This document shows positions 22,329 to 34,475 of a stretch of DNA of 64,000 nt, one piece after another. How positions within the stretch are numbered: position 1 is the first letter of the stretch; every line of letters begins with the position of its first letter. Made by a program: the position numbers and the translations under genes. Source of the stretch: Citrobacter sp. JGM124. GTDB taxonomy: Bacteria; Pseudomonadota; Gammaproteobacteria; Enterobacterales; Enterobacteriaceae. Below the pieces are notes generated by a model that had not been told where the DNA came from, did not search any database, and worked only from the letters and a program-made list of their open reading frames with translations. The DNA lies in assembly GCF_018257795.1 (NCBI RefSeq), contig NZ_JAERJD010000010.1, forward strand, positions 62,001 through 126,000, given 5' to 3'.

Positions 22329-24257
22329 ATGGCGAAAAACCTAATACTCTGGCTGGTCATTGCTGTCGTGCTAATGACCGTATTTCAGAGCTTTGGGCCC
22401 AGCGAGTCGAATAGCCGTAGAGTGGACTATTCCACTTTCCTGTCGGAAGTGAATCAGGACCAGGTTCGCGAAGTACGCATCAACGGGCGTGAGATCAACG
22501 TTACTTTGAAAGACAGTAACCGATACACGACGTACATTCCCGTTAATGACCCTAAACTGCTTGATAACCTGTTAACCAAACAAGTTAAAGTTGTGGGTGA
22601 ACCACCAGAAGAGCCAAGTTTATTGGCATCGATCTTCATTTCGTGGTTCCCAATGCTATTGCTGATAGGTGTTTGGATCTTCTTTATGCGTCAAATGCAG
22701 GGCGGTGGTGGCAAAGGTGCCATGTCGTTCGGTAAAAGTAAGGCGCGTATGCTTACTGAAGACCAAATCAAAACAACCTTCGCAGATGTTGCAGGTTGTG
22801 ATGAAGCGAAAGAAGACGTAGTCGAATTGGTAGAGTATCTGCGTGAACCGAGCCGTTTCCAAAAATTGGGCGGTAAGATTCCGAAAGGTGTGCTGATGGT
22901 GGGCCCACCAGGTACTGGTAAGACATTGCTTGCGAAGGCAATAGCTGGCGAAGCCAAAGTCCCGTTCTTTACTATTTCCGGTTCTGATTTTGTTGAAATG
23001 TTCGTCGGTGTGGGCGCATCACGTGTGCGTGACATGTTTGAACAGGCCAAAAAAGCGGCACCTTGCATCATCTTCATCGATGAAATCGATGCAGTAGGTC
23101 GCCAGCGTGGTGCCGGTTTAGGTGGTGGACACGATGAGCGTGAACAGACCCTGAACCAGATGTTGGTTGAAATGGATGGTTTTGAAGGTAATGAAGGCAT
23201 CATCGTCATTGCCGCAACTAACCGTCCTGACGTACTGGACCCTGCTTTATTGCGCCCAGGCCGTTTTGACCGCCAGGTAGTGGTCGGTTTACCTGATGTG
23301 CGTGGACGTGAGCAAATTTTGAAAGTGCATATGCGTCGTGTGCCTCTGGCAACTGACATTGATGCAGCCATTATTGCTCGTGGTACGCCGGGCTTCTCAG
23401 GGGCTGATTTAGCCAACCTGGTCAATGAAGCTGCACTGTTCGCCGCTCGTACCAATAAGCGCGTGGTATCGATGGTTGAATTCGAAAAAGCGAAAGACAA
23501 AATCATGATGGGGGCAGAACGTCGCTCCATGGTGATGACAGAAGCGCAAAAAGAATCCACCGCTTACCATGAAGCAGGGCACGCGATTATTGGTCGTTTA
23601 GTTCCGGAGCATGATCCGGTGCATAAAGTGACAATTATTCCACGTGGTCGGGCATTAGGTGTGACTTTCTTCTTACCGGAAGGTGACGCGATTAGTGCCA
23701 GTCGCCAGAAACTGGAAAGTCAGATCTCGACACTATACGGCGGCCGTCTGGCAGAAGAGATTATTTACGGTGTGGAACATGTTTCTACCGGGGCGTCCAA
23801 CGATATTAAAGTTGCGACTAACCTGGCGCGGAACATGGTTACCCAATGGGGCTTCTCCGATAAACTCGGTCCTCTGCTGTATGCTGAGGAAGAGGGTGAA
23901 GTGTTCCTGGGCCGCTCCGTTGCTAAAGCCAAACATATGTCTGATGAAACCGCACGGATCATCGACCAGGAAGTGAAGTCACTGATTGAGCGTAACTACG
24001 GTCGTGCGCGTCAATTACTGAATGAAAATATGGATATCCTTCATTCTATGAAAGATGCATTGATGAAATATGAAACTATCGATGCTCCTCAGATTGACGA
24101 CTTAATGGCTCGCCGTGAAGTTCGCCCACCTGCTGGCTGGGATGATGATGCGAAGGCAAAAGGTAACTCTGGCAATAGTAACAATGCTACGCCAAGTACG
24201 CCAAATGCCGAGCGTCCATCAGAAGCACCAGACTCTGATAATAAAGTGTCTGAGTAA
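22329..24257 (+). CDS. ftsH: ATP-dependent zinc metalloprotease FtsH
   Basis: 642 residues from the ATG at 22329; a TTG at 22320 with a better-placed GAGG would add three residues (the same ambiguity exists in E. coli). Two N-terminal membrane segments (about 5–24 and 97–118) flank a periplasmic domain. The AAA+ domain has Walker A GPPGTGKT, Walker B IIFIDEID and the SRH. The protease site is HEAGH in [10 protein letters not shown] with a later Asp ligand. It degrades LpxC, sigma-32 and damaged membrane proteins. The C-terminal tail after [10 protein letters not shown] is diverged and Ser/Asn-rich. Confidence 0.98.
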   Translation: MAKNLILWLVIAVVLMTVFQSFGPSESNSRRVDYSTFLSEVNQDQVREVRINGREINVTLKDSNRYTTYIPVNDPKLLDNLLTKQVKVVGEPPEEPSLLASIFISWFPMLLLIGVWIFFMRQMQGGGGKGAMSFGKSKARMLTEDQIKTTFADVAGCDEAKEDVVELVEYLREPSRFQKLGGKIPKGVLMVGPPGTGKTLLAKAIAGEAKVPFFTISGSDFVEMFVGVGASRVRDMFEQAKKAAPCIIFIDEIDAVGRQRGAGLGGGHDEREQTLNQMLVEMDGFEGNEGIIVIAATNRPDVLDPALLRPGRFDRQVVVGLPDVRGREQILKVHMRRVPLATDIDAAIIARGTPGFSGADLANLVNEAALFAARTNKRVVSMVEFEKAKDKIMMGAERRSMVMTEAQKESTAYHEAGHAIIGRLVPEHDPVHKVTIIPRGRALGVTFFLPEGDAISASRQKLESQISTLYGGRLAEEIIYGVEHVSTGASNDIKVATNLARNMVTQWGFSDKLGPLLYAEEEGEVFLGRSVAKAKHMSDETARIIDQEVKSLIERNYGRARQLLNENMDILHSMKDALMKYETIDAPQIDDLMARREVRPPAGWDDDAKAKGNSGNSNNATPSTPNAERPSEAPDSDNKVSE

Positions 24258-24306
24258 TTGTGACTCGCTCCAGAAGGCTTTTAGGCTGTTCGCCCTTCTG
24301 AAACGA

Positions 24307-24338
24307 CAAAAACCCGGGACAGGTCCCCGGGTTTTTTT
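24307..24338 (+). terminator. Intrinsic terminator after ftsH
   Basis: AAACCCGGG and CCCGGGTTT pair around a short loop, followed by T7, 50 bases after the ftsH stop. Confidence 0.85.
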
Positions 24339-24509
24339 ATACCAGTAATAAGGCTTTTTATCTGTCAGGTCTCCGGATTTCCCTGCCCACAGAGTCATGA
24401 AACCCCGTCAAATGACGCTAAGCACAACGACGTCATACCAAAAGCGGTGTAATATCAGCGTTATTCTCTAGCTTCCTGCTACCGCTACAAACATAGGGAT
24501 ACAAAACAC

Positions 24510-25358
24510 ATGTTATTACGTTCGCAGGGTGTCACGCTTGATATGCAGCATCCCCATGTGATGGGAATACTGAATGTGACACCTGACTCTTTCTCTGATG
24601 GTGGCCAACATAATGCTCTGATTGATGCCGTCAAACACGCCAATATGATGATTAATGCAGGGGCCACTATTATTGATGTGGGGGGCGAGTCAACACGTCC
24701 AGGTGCCGCTGAGGTCAGTGTTGATGAAGAGCTTTCGCGTGTCATCCCAGTCGTTGAGGCATTAGCCCAGCGTTTTGAAGTCTGGATCTCAGTTGATACT
24801 TCGCAAGGGGAGGTGATGAAAGCCTCCGCCAGGGCTGGTGCCCACCTGATCAATGATATTCGTTCATTACAACTTCCGGGTGCATTACAAGCTGCAGCAG
24901 AAACGGGTTTACCCGTTTGCCTTATGCATATGCAGGGTGAGCCACGTACCATGCAGCAAAAAATTCATTACGATGATGTCTTTAATGACGTGAATCGTTT
25001 TTTTATTGAGCATATCGCCCGTTGTGAAGCCGCAGGAATCACAAAAGATAAATTGTTGCTCGACCCAGGCTTTGGTTTCGGTAAAAATCTCACCCACAAC
25101 TACCAGTTACTGGCTCGCCTATCTGAATTGCACTGTTATGGTTTACCCCTGTTGGTAGGCATGTCGCGTAAGTCGATGGTCGGTCAGTTATTGAATGTCG
25201 GCCCTGAACATCGGCTGAGTGGTAGCCTGGCTTGTGCAGTGATCGCTGCCATGCAGGGCGCTCAAATTTTGCGTGTTCACGATGTTAAAGAGACGGTAGA
25301 AGCAATCCGTGTGGTTGAAGCCACCCTGTCAGCGAAGGAAAACAGACGCTATGAGTAA
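24510..25358 (+). CDS. folP: Dihydropteroate synthase FolP
   Basis: 282 residues, the E. coli length. The pterin-binding signatures [15 protein letters not shown] and [16 protein letters not shown] are present, as is the SHR-like sulfonamide-pocket segment GMSRKSM. It joins hydroxymethyl-dihydropterin diphosphate to p-aminobenzoate; sulfonamides inhibit it. It overlaps glmM by 8 bases. Confidence 0.97.
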   Translation: MLLRSQGVTLDMQHPHVMGILNVTPDSFSDGGQHNALIDAVKHANMMINAGATIIDVGGESTRPGAAEVSVDEELSRVIPVVEALAQRFEVWISVDTSQGEVMKASARAGAHLINDIRSLQLPGALQAAAETGLPVCLMHMQGEPRTMQQKIHYDDVFNDVNRFFIEHIARCEAAGITKDKLLLDPGFGFGKNLTHNYQLLARLSELHCYGLPLLVGMSRKSMVGQLLNVGPEHRLSGSLACAVIAAMQGAQILRVHDVKETVEAIRVVEATLSAKENRRYE

Positions 25359-26688
25359 CCGTAAATATTTTGGCACCGATGGCATTCGTGGCCGTGTTGG
25401 TGAAGCCCCAATCACGCCTGATTTTATGTTGAAACTGGGTTGGGCCGCCGGGAAAGTTCTCGCTCGCCATGGTTCACGCAAGATCATTATTGGTAAAGAT
25501 ACACGTATTTCCGGTTATATGCTGGAGTCTGCCCTGGAAGCGGGGCTCGCTGCTGCCGGTTTATCAGCGTCATTTACTGGCCCTATGCCGACCCCGGCTA
25601 TTGCTTACCTGACACGCACCTTCCGTGCAGAAGCGGGCATTGTTATCTCTGCATCGCATAACCCTTTCTATGACAATGGCATTAAGTTTTTCTCCATTGA
25701 CGGGACGAAACTCCCTGATGAAGTGGAAGAAGCGATTGAAGCTGAAATGGAAAAAGAGCTGACCTGTGTGGACTCTGCCGAGCTGGGTAAAGCCAGTCGT
25801 ATTGTTGATGCTGCCGGGCGCTACATTGAATTTTGTAAAGGGACTTTTCCAAACGAACTGAGCTTGAGTGGGCTTAAAATCGTCGTGGATTGCGCGAATG
25901 GAGCCACCTATCATATTGCACCAAATGTACTGCGTGAACTGGGTGCGACAGTTATTGCCGTAGGCTGTGAGCCGAATGGCCTGAACATCAACGAAAAATG
26001 TGGTGCCACCGATGTGGCGATGCTGCAAGCGCGCGTGCTGGCAGAAAAAGCCAATTTAGGTATTGCGCTGGATGGTGATGGCGACCGTATCATCATGGTC
26101 GATGAGCATGGTCACAAAGTGGATGGCGACCAAATTCTCTATATTATTGCCCGTGAAGCTTTACGTCAGGGGCAACTACGTGGTGGTGCCGTCGGTACTC
26201 TGATGAGCAATATGGGTCTGGAAGTCGCTCTGAAAGAACTGGGTATCCCTTTTGTTCGCGCGAAAGTAGGTGACCGCTATGTCCTGGAAAAAATGCAAGA
26301 GAAAGGCTGGCGTATCGGTGCAGAGAACTCCGGTCATGTGATTCTGCTGGACAGCACTACCACCGGTGATGGCATCGTAGCCGGTTTGCAGGTACTTACT
26401 GCAATCATTCGTAACAATATGAGCCTCAGTGATTTGTGCAGCGGTATGAAGCTATTCCCACAGATTCTGGTGAATGTCCGTTTTGCTGCTGGTTCCAGCG
26501 ATCCACTGGAAAATGAGACAGTAAAACGCATTACTGAGGAAGTGGAGCAACACTTAGGGCGTCGTGGGCGTGTTCTGTTACGTAAGTCGGGAACTGAGCC
26601 ATTGATTCGCGTCATGGTTGAGGGGGAAGACGAAGCGCAGGTAACTGAATTTGCCCATCGCATTGCGCAAGCAGTCAAAGATGCCTGA
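25351..26688 (+). CDS. glmM: Phosphoglucosamine mutase GlmM
   Basis: 445 residues from the ATG at 25351 inside the end of folP. The active-site serine is Ser102 by codon count ([13 protein letters not shown]); the metal-binding loop is ALDGDGDR, the sugar-binding loop is GAENSGH and the phosphate-binding loop is [10 protein letters not shown]. It converts glucosamine 6-phosphate to the 1-phosphate for UDP-GlcNAc. The folP–glmM overlap suggests coupled translation. A weak hairpin without T-run lies at 26704–26735 before secG. Confidence 0.98.
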   Translation: MSNRKYFGTDGIRGRVGEAPITPDFMLKLGWAAGKVLARHGSRKIIIGKDTRISGYMLESALEAGLAAAGLSASFTGPMPTPAIAYLTRTFRAEAGIVISASHNPFYDNGIKFFSIDGTKLPDEVEEAIEAEMEKELTCVDSAELGKASRIVDAAGRYIEFCKGTFPNELSLSGLKIVVDCANGATYHIAPNVLRELGATVIAVGCEPNGLNINEKCGATDVAMLQARVLAEKANLGIALDGDGDRIIMVDEHGHKVDGDQILYIIAREALRQGQLRGGAVGTLMSNMGLEVALKELGIPFVRAKVGDRYVLEKMQEKGWRIGAENSGHVILLDSTTTGDGIVAGLQVLTAIIRNNMSLSDLCSGMKLFPQILVNVRFAAGSSDPLENETVKRITEEVEQHLGRRGRVLLRKSGTEPLIRVMVEGEDEAQVTEFAHRIAQAVKDA

Positions 26689-26915
26689 ACAGCCATGATT
26701 TATGGATAACTGGCAGACGAGCCGTGCTGGTTATCCTGAATTCAAAGGTAATTTGGTGTTTTTTTCCGCAGTCAGTACAATGTTAATAAATTGCCCTTGC
26801 GCACATCTGCGACTTTGGTTAGTATTCTCACCCGCTTCACCGGGTAATTAAAAATTATCCGCTTTACTGATTTGAAGCATTGGCGCGCGGTAAACCCGCA
26901 AGGAACAGGTTGATT

Positions 26916-27248
26916 ATGTACGAAGCTCTTTTAGTTATTTTCCTTATTGTAGCGTTAGGCCTTGTTGGTCTGATTATGTTGCAGCAGGGTAAAGGCGCTG
27001 ATATGGGAGCCTCCTTTGGAGCAGGCGCATCCGCTACTTTATTCGGTTCAAACGGTTCTGGTAATTTCATGACCCGTATGACTGGTATCTTAGCAACACT
27101 GTTCTTTATTATCAGTCTGATTCTGGGTAACCTGAGCGCAAACAAATCAGGAACAGGAAGCGAGTGGGATAACTTAAGTCAGCCAGCACACACTGAGCAG
27201 ACAACTCCTGCGGCACCTACCATGCCGAGCAGTGATATCCCGCAGTAA
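26916..27248 (+). CDS. secG: Protein translocase subunit SecG
   Basis: 110 residues from the ATG at 26916 with AAGGAACAGG upstream; the longer frame from 26880 is not family-like. Two membrane segments (about 2–20 and 53–72) flank the conserved LQQGKGADMGASFGAGAS loop. SecG helps SecYE translocation driven by SecA. The C-terminal cytoplasmic tail is Thr/Pro-rich. tRNA-Leu follows 44 bases later. Confidence 0.97.
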   Translation: MYEALLVIFLIVALGLVGLIMLQQGKGADMGASFGAGASATLFGSNGSGNFMTRMTGILATLFFIISLILGNLSANKSGTGSEWDNLSQPAHTEQTTPAAPTMPSSDIPQ

Positions 27249-27292
27249 AATAAATACAGTAATGGTGGTTTAATTTACTGTGTTTTCAGAGT

Positions 27293-27379
27293 GCCGTGGT
27301 GGTGGAATTGGTAGACACGCTACCTTGAGGTGGTAGTGCCCGATTGGGCTTACGGGTTCAAGTCCCGTCCTCGGTACCA
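27293..27379 (+). tRNA. leuU: tRNA-Leu, anticodon GAG (leuU)
   Basis: 87 nt with encoded CCA. The anticodon loop is CTTGAGGT (GAG), the long variable arm is TGCCCGATTGGGCT, and the T arm is GGTTCAAGTCC. It is very close to E. coli leuU. The acceptor stem reads GCCGTGG against CCTCGGT, giving a U5·U68 mismatch where E. coli has A–U. Confidence 0.96.
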
Positions 27380-27440
27380 ACAAGTCCTGGTAATTCTTGC
27401 ATTTATAGCAATACTGGCGTAGTATTTGCCACGTTTCGGA

Positions 27441-27517
<77 letters not shown>

Positions 27518-27644
27518 CTTTCCCTGAGAATTATTTTTCAAATATGCTGTGAGCATCAATATGATGTTTTCGCGAACAATTTAGAAAAAAGTTCTCCTGG
27601 ACTGTGTCCGAGCCGCTTTGGCGGCGTACAGGGTTCAGTTATCT

Positions 27645-27671
27645 AAAGCCCCGATTTATCGGGGTTTTTTG
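27645..27671 (+). terminator. Intrinsic terminator between metY and rimP
   Basis: AAAGCCCCGAT pairs with ATCGGGGTTTT around a minimal loop, followed by further T residues. In E. coli, metY transcripts partly read through a similar terminator into nusA. Confidence 0.8.
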
Positions 27672-27729
27672 TTATCTGATTTCAGAATAACTGGGCTTTA
27701 TGCCCTTTTTTTATGTCTTGGGGGTGGGC

Positions 27730-28182
27730 TTGTCCACATTAGAGCAAAAATTAACAGAGATGATTTCAGCACCTGTTGCGGCGCTGGGTTACGAATTAGT
27801 CGGTATTGAGTTTATTCGTGGTCGCCAGTCAACGCTGCGTATCTATATCGATAGTGAAGATGGCATCAATGTTGATGATTGTGCTGATGTTAGTCACCAA
27901 GTCAGTGCGGTTTTCGATGTTGAAGACCCGATTACTGTCGCCTACAACCTTGAAGTGTCCTCACCAGGTCTTGACCGACCGTTATTTAGCGCTGAACACT
28001 ATGAACGCTTTACTGGCGAAGAAGTGAGTGTTGTGTTGCGTATGGCCGTACAGAACCGTCGTAAATGGTCAGGTATCATTAAATCTGTAGACGGTGAAAT
28101 GATTACGATGACGGTCGAAGGCAAAGACGAAGTGTTCGCCCTGAGCAATATCCAGAAAGCGAACCTGGTACCCCACTTTTAA
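27730..28182 (+). CDS. rimP: Ribosome maturation factor RimP
   Basis: 150 residues read from a TTG at 27730, matching the E. coli N-terminus ([11 protein letters not shown]). GGGGGTGGG lies just upstream. An ATG-less longer frame from 27700 is not family-like. RimP acts in 30S maturation. The highly conserved [18 protein letters not shown] segment is present. It begins the rimP–nusA–infB–rbfA–truB–rpsO–pnp run. Confidence 0.95.
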   Translation: MSTLEQKLTEMISAPVAALGYELVGIEFIRGRQSTLRIYIDSEDGINVDDCADVSHQVSAVFDVEDPITVAYNLEVSSPGLDRPLFSAEHYERFTGEEVSVVLRMAVQNRRKWSGIIKSVDGEMITMTVEGKDEVFALSNIQKANLVPHF

Positions 28183-28209
28183 TAGTTTGGATTGAGGTGA
28201 AAACCCAGG

Positions 28210-29697
28210 ATGAACAAAGAAATTTTGGCTGTTGTCGAAGCCGTTTCCAACGAAAAATCGTTACCACGCGAGAAGATTTTTGAAGCGCTGGAAAGTGCGC
28301 TGGCAACAGCGACAAAGAAGAAGTATGAACAAGAAATCGACGTTCGTGTCAGCATTGATCGCAAAAGCGGTGATTTTGACACTTTCCGTCGCTGGTTAGT
28401 TGTCGAAGAAGTGACCATGCCTACACGTGAAATCACGCTGGAAGCTGCCCGCTTTGAAGATCCTGCATTTAATCCAGGTGACTTTGTTGAAGACCAGATT
28501 GAGTCTGTCACCTTTGACCGTATCACTACCCAGACCGCGAAGCAGGTTATTGTCCAGAAGGTGCGTGAAGCTGAACGCGCGATGGTTGTTGATCAGTTCC
28601 GCGAGCATGAAGGCGAAATCATCACTGGCGTAGTGAAGAAAGTAAATCGTGAGAATATCTCTCTCGACTTGGGTAACAATGCTGAGGCCGTTATCCTGCG
28701 TGAAGATATGCTGCCACGTGAAAACTTCCGTCCGGGTGACCGTATCCGTGGCGTGTTGTACGCGGTACGTCCTGAAGCCCGTGGGGCTCAGTTGTTCGTC
28801 AGCCGTTCTAAACCAGAAATGCTGATTGAACTGTTCCGTATTGAAGTGCCAGAAATTGGCGAAGAAGTTATTGAAATAAAAGCCGCTGCACGGGATCCGG
28901 GTTCACGGGCTAAAATTGCCGTGAAGACCAACGATAAACGTATCGACCCGGTTGGTGCCTGTGTTGGTATGCGTGGCGCACGTGTTCAGGCCGTTTCTAC
29001 GGAACTTGCAGGCGAGCGTATTGATATCGTGTTGTGGGATGATAATCCTGCACAATTTGTTATCAATGCAATGGCTCCGGCTGATGTCGCTTCTATCGTG
29101 GTTGATGAAGATAAGCACACGATGGATATTGCAGTAGAAGCCGGTAACCTGGCACAGGCGATCGGCCGTAATGGCCAAAACGTTCGTCTGGCGTCACAGC
29201 TGAGTGGCTGGGAACTCAACGTAATGACCGTTGACGACCTGCAGGCTAAACATCAGGCTGAAGCTCATGCGGCAATTGATATCTTCACTAAATATCTCGA
29301 TATTGATGAAGATTTCGCGACCGTATTAGTTGAAGAAGGTTTTTCTTCACTCGAAGAGCTGGCCTATGTACCAGTGCAAGAGCTGCTTGAAGTCGACGGC
29401 CTTGATGAAGATACTGTAGAAGCATTACGCGAACGCGCTAAAAACGCACTCACCACAATTGCATTGGCACAGGAAGAGACTCTTGGTGATAAGAAGCCAG
29501 AAGAGGACTTGCTGGGTCTTGATGGAATGGAACGTCCTCTGGCCTTTAAACTGGCTGCTCGTGGTGTTAGCTCGCTGGAAGACCTTGCAGAGCAAGGTGT
29601 TGATGACCTGTCTGATATTGAAGGCTTAAGCAGTGAGAGAGCCGGCGAATTGATCATGGCAGCACGCAACATTTGCTGGTTTGGTGGCGAAGCGTAA
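28210..29697 (+). CDS. nusA: Transcription termination/antitermination factor NusA
   Basis: 495 residues, the E. coli length. Domains in order: N-terminal polymerase-binding domain (1–125), S1 domain (135–200), two KH domains (200–345, with [12 protein letters not shown] and [13 protein letters not shown]), and two C-terminal acidic repeats (about 365–425 and 440–490) that contact the alpha subunit and lambda N. It modulates pausing, termination and rRNA antitermination. Confidence 0.98.
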   Translation: MNKEILAVVEAVSNEKSLPREKIFEALESALATATKKKYEQEIDVRVSIDRKSGDFDTFRRWLVVEEVTMPTREITLEAARFEDPAFNPGDFVEDQIESVTFDRITTQTAKQVIVQKVREAERAMVVDQFREHEGEIITGVVKKVNRENISLDLGNNAEAVILREDMLPRENFRPGDRIRGVLYAVRPEARGAQLFVSRSKPEMLIELFRIEVPEIGEEVIEIKAAARDPGSRAKIAVKTNDKRIDPVGACVGMRGARVQAVSTELAGERIDIVLWDDNPAQFVINAMAPADVASIVVDEDKHTMDIAVEAGNLAQAIGRNGQNVRLASQLSGWELNVMTVDDLQAKHQAEAHAAIDIFTKYLDIDEDFATVLVEEGFSSLEELAYVPVQELLEVDGLDEDTVEALRERAKNALTTIALAQEETLGDKKPEEDLLGLDGMERPLAFKLAARGVSSLEDLAEQGVDDLSDIEGLSSERAGELIMAARNICWFGGEA

Positions 29698-29721
29698 TAA
29701 ACTGTAGCAGGAAGGAACAGC

Positions 29722-32409
29722 ATGACAGATGTAACCGTAAAAGCGCTGGCTGCAGAGATTCAGACCTCCGTCGATCGCCTGGTACAGCAATTTGCTGATG
29801 CAGGGATCCCGAAGTCTGTTGATGATTCTGTTTCCGCGCAAGAGAAACAAACACTCCTGGCTCATCTGAACAGCGAACATGGTTCAGTACCAGACAAGTT
29901 AACGTTACAGCGCAAAACGCGCAGTACCTTAAATATTCCAGGTACCGGTGGGAAAAGTAAATCGGTACAAATCGAAGTCCGCAAGAAGCGCACCTTTGTA
30001 AAACGTGATCCGCAAGAGGCCGAACGTCTTGCCGCGGAAGAACAGGCGCAGCGTGAAGCGGAAGAGCAAGCCCATCGTGAGGCAGAGGAAGCTGCCAAAC
30101 TTGTGGCACTAGAAAAAGCTAAGCGTGAAGCTGAAGAACAAGCCAGGCGCGAAGCCGCTGAAAAAGCGAAACGTGTAGCTGCGGAAAAAGATAAAGTGAC
30201 TCATCAACAATCAGACGATATGACGAAAACCGCCCAAGCCGATAAAGCCCGCCGTGAAGCAGAAGCTGCTGAACTGAAACGTAAAGCCGAAGAAGAGGCG
30301 CGTCGCAAACTTGAAGAAGATGCGCGCCGCGTAGCAGAGGAAGCACGTAAAATGGCAGAAGCTAATGCTGGAGTATGGGCTGATCAAGAGAAAGTAGAAG
30401 ACGATAAGTCTGACTATCATGTGACTACTTCTCAACATGCTCGCCAGGCTGAAGACGAAAATGACCGTGAAGTTGAAGGCGGGCGTGGTCGTACTCGTAC
30501 CGCAGCTAAAGCACCGCGTCAGAAAAAAGCCGGTGGCAAACATGGTGAGTCTAAAGCTGACCGTGAAGAAGCGCGTGCAGCGGTTCGCGGCGGTAAAGGT
30601 AAGCGTAAGCCAAGCTCTCTGCAACAGAGCTTCACCAAACCTGCTCAGGCAGTAAACCGTGATGTTGTCATTGGTGAAACTGTGACAGTTGCTGAACTGG
30701 CAAACAAAATGGCCGTTAAAGGTTCTCAGGTCATCAAAGCGATGATGAAGCTGGGCGCGATGGCAACCATAAACCAGGTTATCGATCAGGAAACTGCACA
30801 GTTAGTTGCTGAAGAGATGGGTCACAAGGTTATTCTTCGTCGTGAAAACGAACTGGAAGAAGCCCTGATGAGTGACCGTGATACCGGTGCAGCAGCGGAG
30901 TCTCGTGCTCCAGTTGTTACCATCATGGGACACGTAGACCATGGTAAAACCTCACTGCTTGACTATATTCGTTCAACGAAAGTAGCCTCAGGCGAGGCGG
31001 GTGGTATTACTCAGCACATTGGTGCTTACCATGTAGAAACTGATAACGGCATGATTACCTTCCTGGATACCCCAGGACACGCCGCTTTTACCTCCATGCG
31101 TGCTCGTGGTGCTCAGGCAACGGATATCGTTGTTCTGGTGGTTGCAGCAGATGATGGCGTTATGCCACAGACTATCGAAGCTATTCAGCATGCGAAAGCG
31201 GCTCAGGTGCCGGTTGTTGTGGCGGTGAACAAAATCGATAAACCAGAAGCTGACCCGGATCGTGTTAAAAACGAACTGTCCCAGTACGGCATCATGCCGG
31301 AGGAGTGGGGCGGTGAAAGCCAGTTCGTCAATGTTTCTGCAAAAGCGGGTACCGGCATCGACGACCTGCTTGACGCTATTCTGTTGCAGTCTGAAGTTCT
31401 GGAACTGAAAGCAATCCGCAAAGGTATGGCAAGTGGCGTTGTTATCGAATCTTATCTCGATAAAGGTCGTGGCCCTGTTGCGACTGTTCTGGTGCGTGAA
31501 GGTACCTTGAACAAAGGCGACATTGTCCTGTGTGGTTTCGAGTACGGCCGTGTACGTGCTATGCGTGATGAACTGGGACGTGAAGTAACTGAAGCGGGTC
31601 CATCTATTCCCGTCGAGATTCTTGGACTTTCTGGTGTGCCTGCCGCAGGTGATGAAGTTACTGTCGTTCGTGACGAGAAGAAAGCTCGTGAAGTTGCCTT
31701 GTATCGTCAGGGTAAATTCCGTGAAGTTAAACTCGCACGTCAGCAGAAGTCTAAACTGGAAAATATGTTCGCCAACATGACTGAAGGCGAAGTATCTGAA
31801 GTGAACATCGTGCTGAAAGCAGATGTTCAGGGCTCTGTTGAAGCGATCAGCGATTCACTGCTGAAACTTTCAACCGATGAAGTTAAAGTTAAAATCATTG
31901 GTTCTGGTGTCGGTGGTATTACTGAGACTGATGCCACCCTGGCTGCGGCTTCTAATGCTATTCTGGTTGGCTTTAACGTCCGTGCTGATGCTTCTGCTCG
32001 TCGTGTTATTGAGTCAGAAAGCCTGGATCTGCGTTACTACTCTGTTATCTATCACTTGATTGATGAAGTGAAAGCAGCAATGAGCGGTATGCTGTCTCCG
32101 GAACTGAAACAACAGATCCTCGGCCTGGCAGAAGTTCGTGATGTATTTAAATCACCTAAATTTGGTGCCATCGCAGGTTGTATGGTGACCGAAGGGGTCG
32201 TGAAACGTCACAACCCAATCCGTGTTTTGCGTGACAACGTGGTTATCTATGAAGGTGAGCTGGAATCCCTGCGTCGCTTCAAAGATGATGCCAACGAAGT
32301 CCGTAATGGTATGGAATGTGGTATCGGTGTTAAAAACTACAATGATGTCCGTGTAGGCGACGTTATTGAAGTCTTCGAAATCATCGAGATCAAGCGTACC
32401 ATTTCCTGA
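29722..32409 (+). CDS. infB: Translation initiation factor IF-2
   Basis: 895 residues. The N-terminal IF2_N domain is followed by a long charged Ala/Glu/Lys/Arg region (about 95–220) with imperfect repeats of the EEQAxREAEE type, a second IF2_N-like domain and the GTPase domain with G1 GHVDHGKTS starting at Gly403. G3 is DTPGH and G4 NKID. It brings fMet-tRNA to the 30S P site. E. coli makes shorter forms from internal starts; equivalent sites cannot be fixed by eye here. It starts 24 bases after nusA. Confidence 0.98.
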   Translation: MTDVTVKALAAEIQTSVDRLVQQFADAGIPKSVDDSVSAQEKQTLLAHLNSEHGSVPDKLTLQRKTRSTLNIPGTGGKSKSVQIEVRKKRTFVKRDPQEAERLAAEEQAQREAEEQAHREAEEAAKLVALEKAKREAEEQARREAAEKAKRVAAEKDKVTHQQSDDMTKTAQADKARREAEAAELKRKAEEEARRKLEEDARRVAEEARKMAEANAGVWADQEKVEDDKSDYHVTTSQHARQAEDENDREVEGGRGRTRTAAKAPRQKKAGGKHGESKADREEARAAVRGGKGKRKPSSLQQSFTKPAQAVNRDVVIGETVTVAELANKMAVKGSQVIKAMMKLGAMATINQVIDQETAQLVAEEMGHKVILRRENELEEALMSDRDTGAAAESRAPVVTIMGHVDHGKTSLLDYIRSTKVASGEAGGITQHIGAYHVETDNGMITFLDTPGHAAFTSMRARGAQATDIVVLVVAADDGVMPQTIEAIQHAKAAQVPVVVAVNKIDKPEADPDRVKNELSQYGIMPEEWGGESQFVNVSAKAGTGIDDLLDAILLQSEVLELKAIRKGMASGVVIESYLDKGRGPVATVLVREGTLNKGDIVLCGFEYGRVRAMRDELGREVTEAGPSIPVEILGLSGVPAAGDEVTVVRDEKKAREVALYRQGKFREVKLARQQKSKLENMFANMTEGEVSEVNIVLKADVQGSVEAISDSLLKLSTDEVKVKIIGSGVGGITETDATLAAASNAILVGFNVRADASARRVIESESLDLRYYSVIYHLIDEVKAAMSGMLSPELKQQILGLAEVRDVFKSPKFGAIAGCMVTEGVVKRHNPIRVLRDNVVIYEGELESLRRFKDDANEVRNGMECGIGVKNYNDVRVGDVIEVFEIIEIKRTIS

Positions 32410-32471
32410 TAGGCGCATCATAATCATTGTTGGGGGGCCGAGTGCCCCCCGTTTTGTCTGGAGAAATTATT

Positions 32472-32873
32472 ATGGCGAAAGAATTTGGTCGCCCACAGCG
32501 TGTTTCTCAGGAACTGCAGAAAGAAATTGCCATCATCCTGCAACGTGAGATTAAAGATCCGCGTCTGGGCATGATGACCACAGTTTCTGGTGTTGAGGTC
32601 TCTCGCGATTTGGCATACGCCAAGGTATTCGTGACATTCCTGAACGATAAAGATGAAGAAGCAGTGAAAGAGGGCATCAAAGTTTTACAGGATGCTTCAG
32701 GCTATATTCGTTCTCTGCTAGGTAAGGCGATGCGCCTGCGTATTGTTCCTGAACTGACTTTCTTCTACGATAATTCATTAGTAGAAGGGATGAGAATGTC
32801 TAACCTGGTTTCTAATGTCATCCGTCATGATGATGAGCGTCGTGTAAACACGGACGACACCAAGGAGGATTGA
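32472..32873 (+). CDS. rbfA: 30S ribosome-binding factor RbfA
   Basis: 133 residues from the ATG at 32472 ([19 protein letters not shown]); the frame is open to 32427 without family similarity. A single KH-type fold binds pre-30S and is needed for 16S 5'-end maturation and cold adaptation. Its stop overlaps the truB start by one base (TGATG). Confidence 0.97.
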   Translation: MAKEFGRPQRVSQELQKEIAIILQREIKDPRLGMMTTVSGVEVSRDLAYAKVFVTFLNDKDEEAVKEGIKVLQDASGYIRSLLGKAMRLRIVPELTFFYDNSLVEGMRMSNLVSNVIRHDDERRVNTDDTKED

Positions 32874-33817
32874 TGAGTCGTCCTCGTCGTCGTGGTCGTG
32901 ATATACATGGTGTGTTGTTACTGGATAAACCGCAGGGTCTCTCTTCTAATGATGCCCTGCAAAAAGTAAAACGCATTTATAACGCTAACCGTGCAGGACA
33001 CACGGGTGCGCTGGATCCTCTTGCGACCGGTATGTTACCCATCTGTCTTGGTGAAGCGACTAAGTTTTCCCAGTATCTGCTGGACTCTGATAAGCGTTAT
33101 CGTGTGATTGCCCGTCTCGGTCAGCGAACTGATACGTCTGATGCGGATGGGCAGATCGTTGAAGAACGTCCGGTGACTTTTAGTTCTGAACAGCTTGCAA
33201 CGGCACTGGATAGCTTTCGGGGGGAAACCCAGCAAATTCCTTCGATGTATTCTGCCCTGAAATATCAGGGAAAGCCGTTATATGAGTACGCGCGCCAGGG
33301 CATTGCTGTGCCGCGAGAGTCCCGGTCTATCATTGTTTATGAACTGTTGTTTTTGCGTCATGAAGGCAATGAGCTGGAGCTGGAGATCCATTGCTCTAAA
33401 GGAACGTACATTCGCACCATCATTGATGATCTTGGCGAAAAGCTAGGTTGTGGTGCACATGTGACGTTTTTAAGACGCCTGGCGGTCAGTAAGTATCCTG
33501 TTGAACGCATGGTGACACTTGAACAGCTAAATGATTTGCTGGTTCAGGCTGAAACGGAAGGTATTGCCCCTGCTGACTTGCTTGATCCTTTACTGATGCC
33601 GATGGATAGCCCGGCAGAGGACTTTCCGCGTGTGAATTTGTTACCCGATGTGGCCGTCTATTTTAAAAATGGCCAGCCGGTACGAGTTTCAGGTGCTCCG
33701 CAGGCAGGGTTAGTCCGTGTGACAGAAGGTGAAGAACAGAAATTTATCGGTATGGCCGAAATCATCGATGACGGGCGTGTTGCACCGCGTCGTCTGGTTG
33801 TCGAGTACCCTGTCTGA
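32873..33817 (+). CDS. truB: tRNA pseudouridine-55 synthase TruB
   Basis: 314 residues from the ATG at 32873, with AAGGAGG ideally placed inside the end of rbfA. The catalytic aspartate is Asp48 ([12 protein letters not shown]). A C-terminal PUA domain follows the catalytic core. It makes pseudouridine 55 in the T loop of tRNAs and also works as a tRNA chaperone. Confidence 0.97.
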   Translation: MSRPRRRGRDIHGVLLLDKPQGLSSNDALQKVKRIYNANRAGHTGALDPLATGMLPICLGEATKFSQYLLDSDKRYRVIARLGQRTDTSDADGQIVEERPVTFSSEQLATALDSFRGETQQIPSMYSALKYQGKPLYEYARQGIAVPRESRSIIVYELLFLRHEGNELELEIHCSKGTYIRTIIDDLGEKLGCGAHVTFLRRLAVSKYPVERMVTLEQLNDLLVQAETEGIAPADLLDPLLMPMDSPAEDFPRVNLLPDVAVYFKNGQPVRVSGAPQAGLVRVTEGEEQKFIGMAEIIDDGRVAPRRLVVEYPV

Positions 33818-33964
33818 GTCGCACTCGCTTGCGATCATTGGTCGCGACAGGTAAAATAGTGCGGCTTGCTGCTCTGTCAGTATTTTTTCTTTCCGGGCAG
33901 TCACTGTGGTTGCTGAATTAGAGATCGGCATCCCCTTTTTTTATCTATTATTCTGGAGTTCAAA

Positions 33965-34234
33965 ATGTCTCTAAGCGTTGAAGCTAAAGCTAAAATTGTT
34001 GCTGAGTTTGGTCGTGGTACTAACGACAGCGGTTCTACCGAAGTTCAGGTTGCCCTGTTAACTGCACAGATTAACCATCTGCAAGGTCACTTCTCAGAGC
34101 ATAAAAAAGATCACCACAGCCGTCGTGGTCTGCTGCGTATGGTTTCTCAGCGTCGTAAACTGCTCGACTACCTGAAGCGTAAAGATGTCGCTCGCTACAC
34201 CGATCTGATCGCTCGTTTAGGTCTGCGTCGCTAG
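33965..34234 (+). CDS. rpsO: 30S ribosomal protein S15
   Basis: 89 residues ([20 protein letters not shown]...), the E. coli length. The basic stretch [13 protein letters not shown] contacts 16S rRNA h20/h22. In E. coli S15 represses its own mRNA through a leader pseudoknot; the 147-base leader region here could do the same. TCTGGAG provides the ribosome site. Confidence 0.98.
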   Translation: MSLSVEAKAKIVAEFGRGTNDSGSTEVQVALLTAQINHLQGHFSEHKKDHHSRRGLLRMVSQRRKLLDYLKRKDVARYTDLIARLGLRR

Positions 34235-34250
34235 TTCTAGCCAGTTTCAT

Positions 34251-34278
34251 AAAAGGGGCCTTTCAGGGCCCCTTTTTT
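34251..34278 (+). terminator. Intrinsic terminator after rpsO
   Basis: AAAAGGGGCC and GGCCCCTTTT pair around TTTCAG, followed by T residues, 17 bases after the rpsO stop. It corresponds to the E. coli rpsO t1 terminator, which allows partial read-through into pnp. Confidence 0.88.
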
Positions 34279-34475
34279 CAATCGAACGAAGCAATTCGGT
34301 TGAAACTATTGTATTGTTCATAAATGTGATCTTTATTGCAGAGGTTCGCGCGGCTAATGAGAGGCCTTATCCACAAGGGTGGTGAGGATTGTCATTAGTC
34401 GCGAGGATGTAATGAAGATCGGGTATTAACGGTAGTACGTCAATACGTACACCCGTCATGTTTGAGGATATTATT

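Noticed and set aside
22691-23560. 289-codon frame on the minus strand inside ftsH
   Set aside because: Lies wholly opposite the strongly conserved ftsH AAA+ domain, is Ser/Arg/Pro-rich as mirror frames are, and has no ribosome site.
29654-30109. 151-codon minus-strand frame over the nusA–infB junction
   Set aside because: Mirror of two essential genes, with His/Leu/Cys-rich composition typical of an antisense reading.
34458-34475. ATG at 34458 as pnp start
   Set aside because: It would place the GAGG ribosome site inside the gene; the TTG at 34476 fits the family N-terminus.
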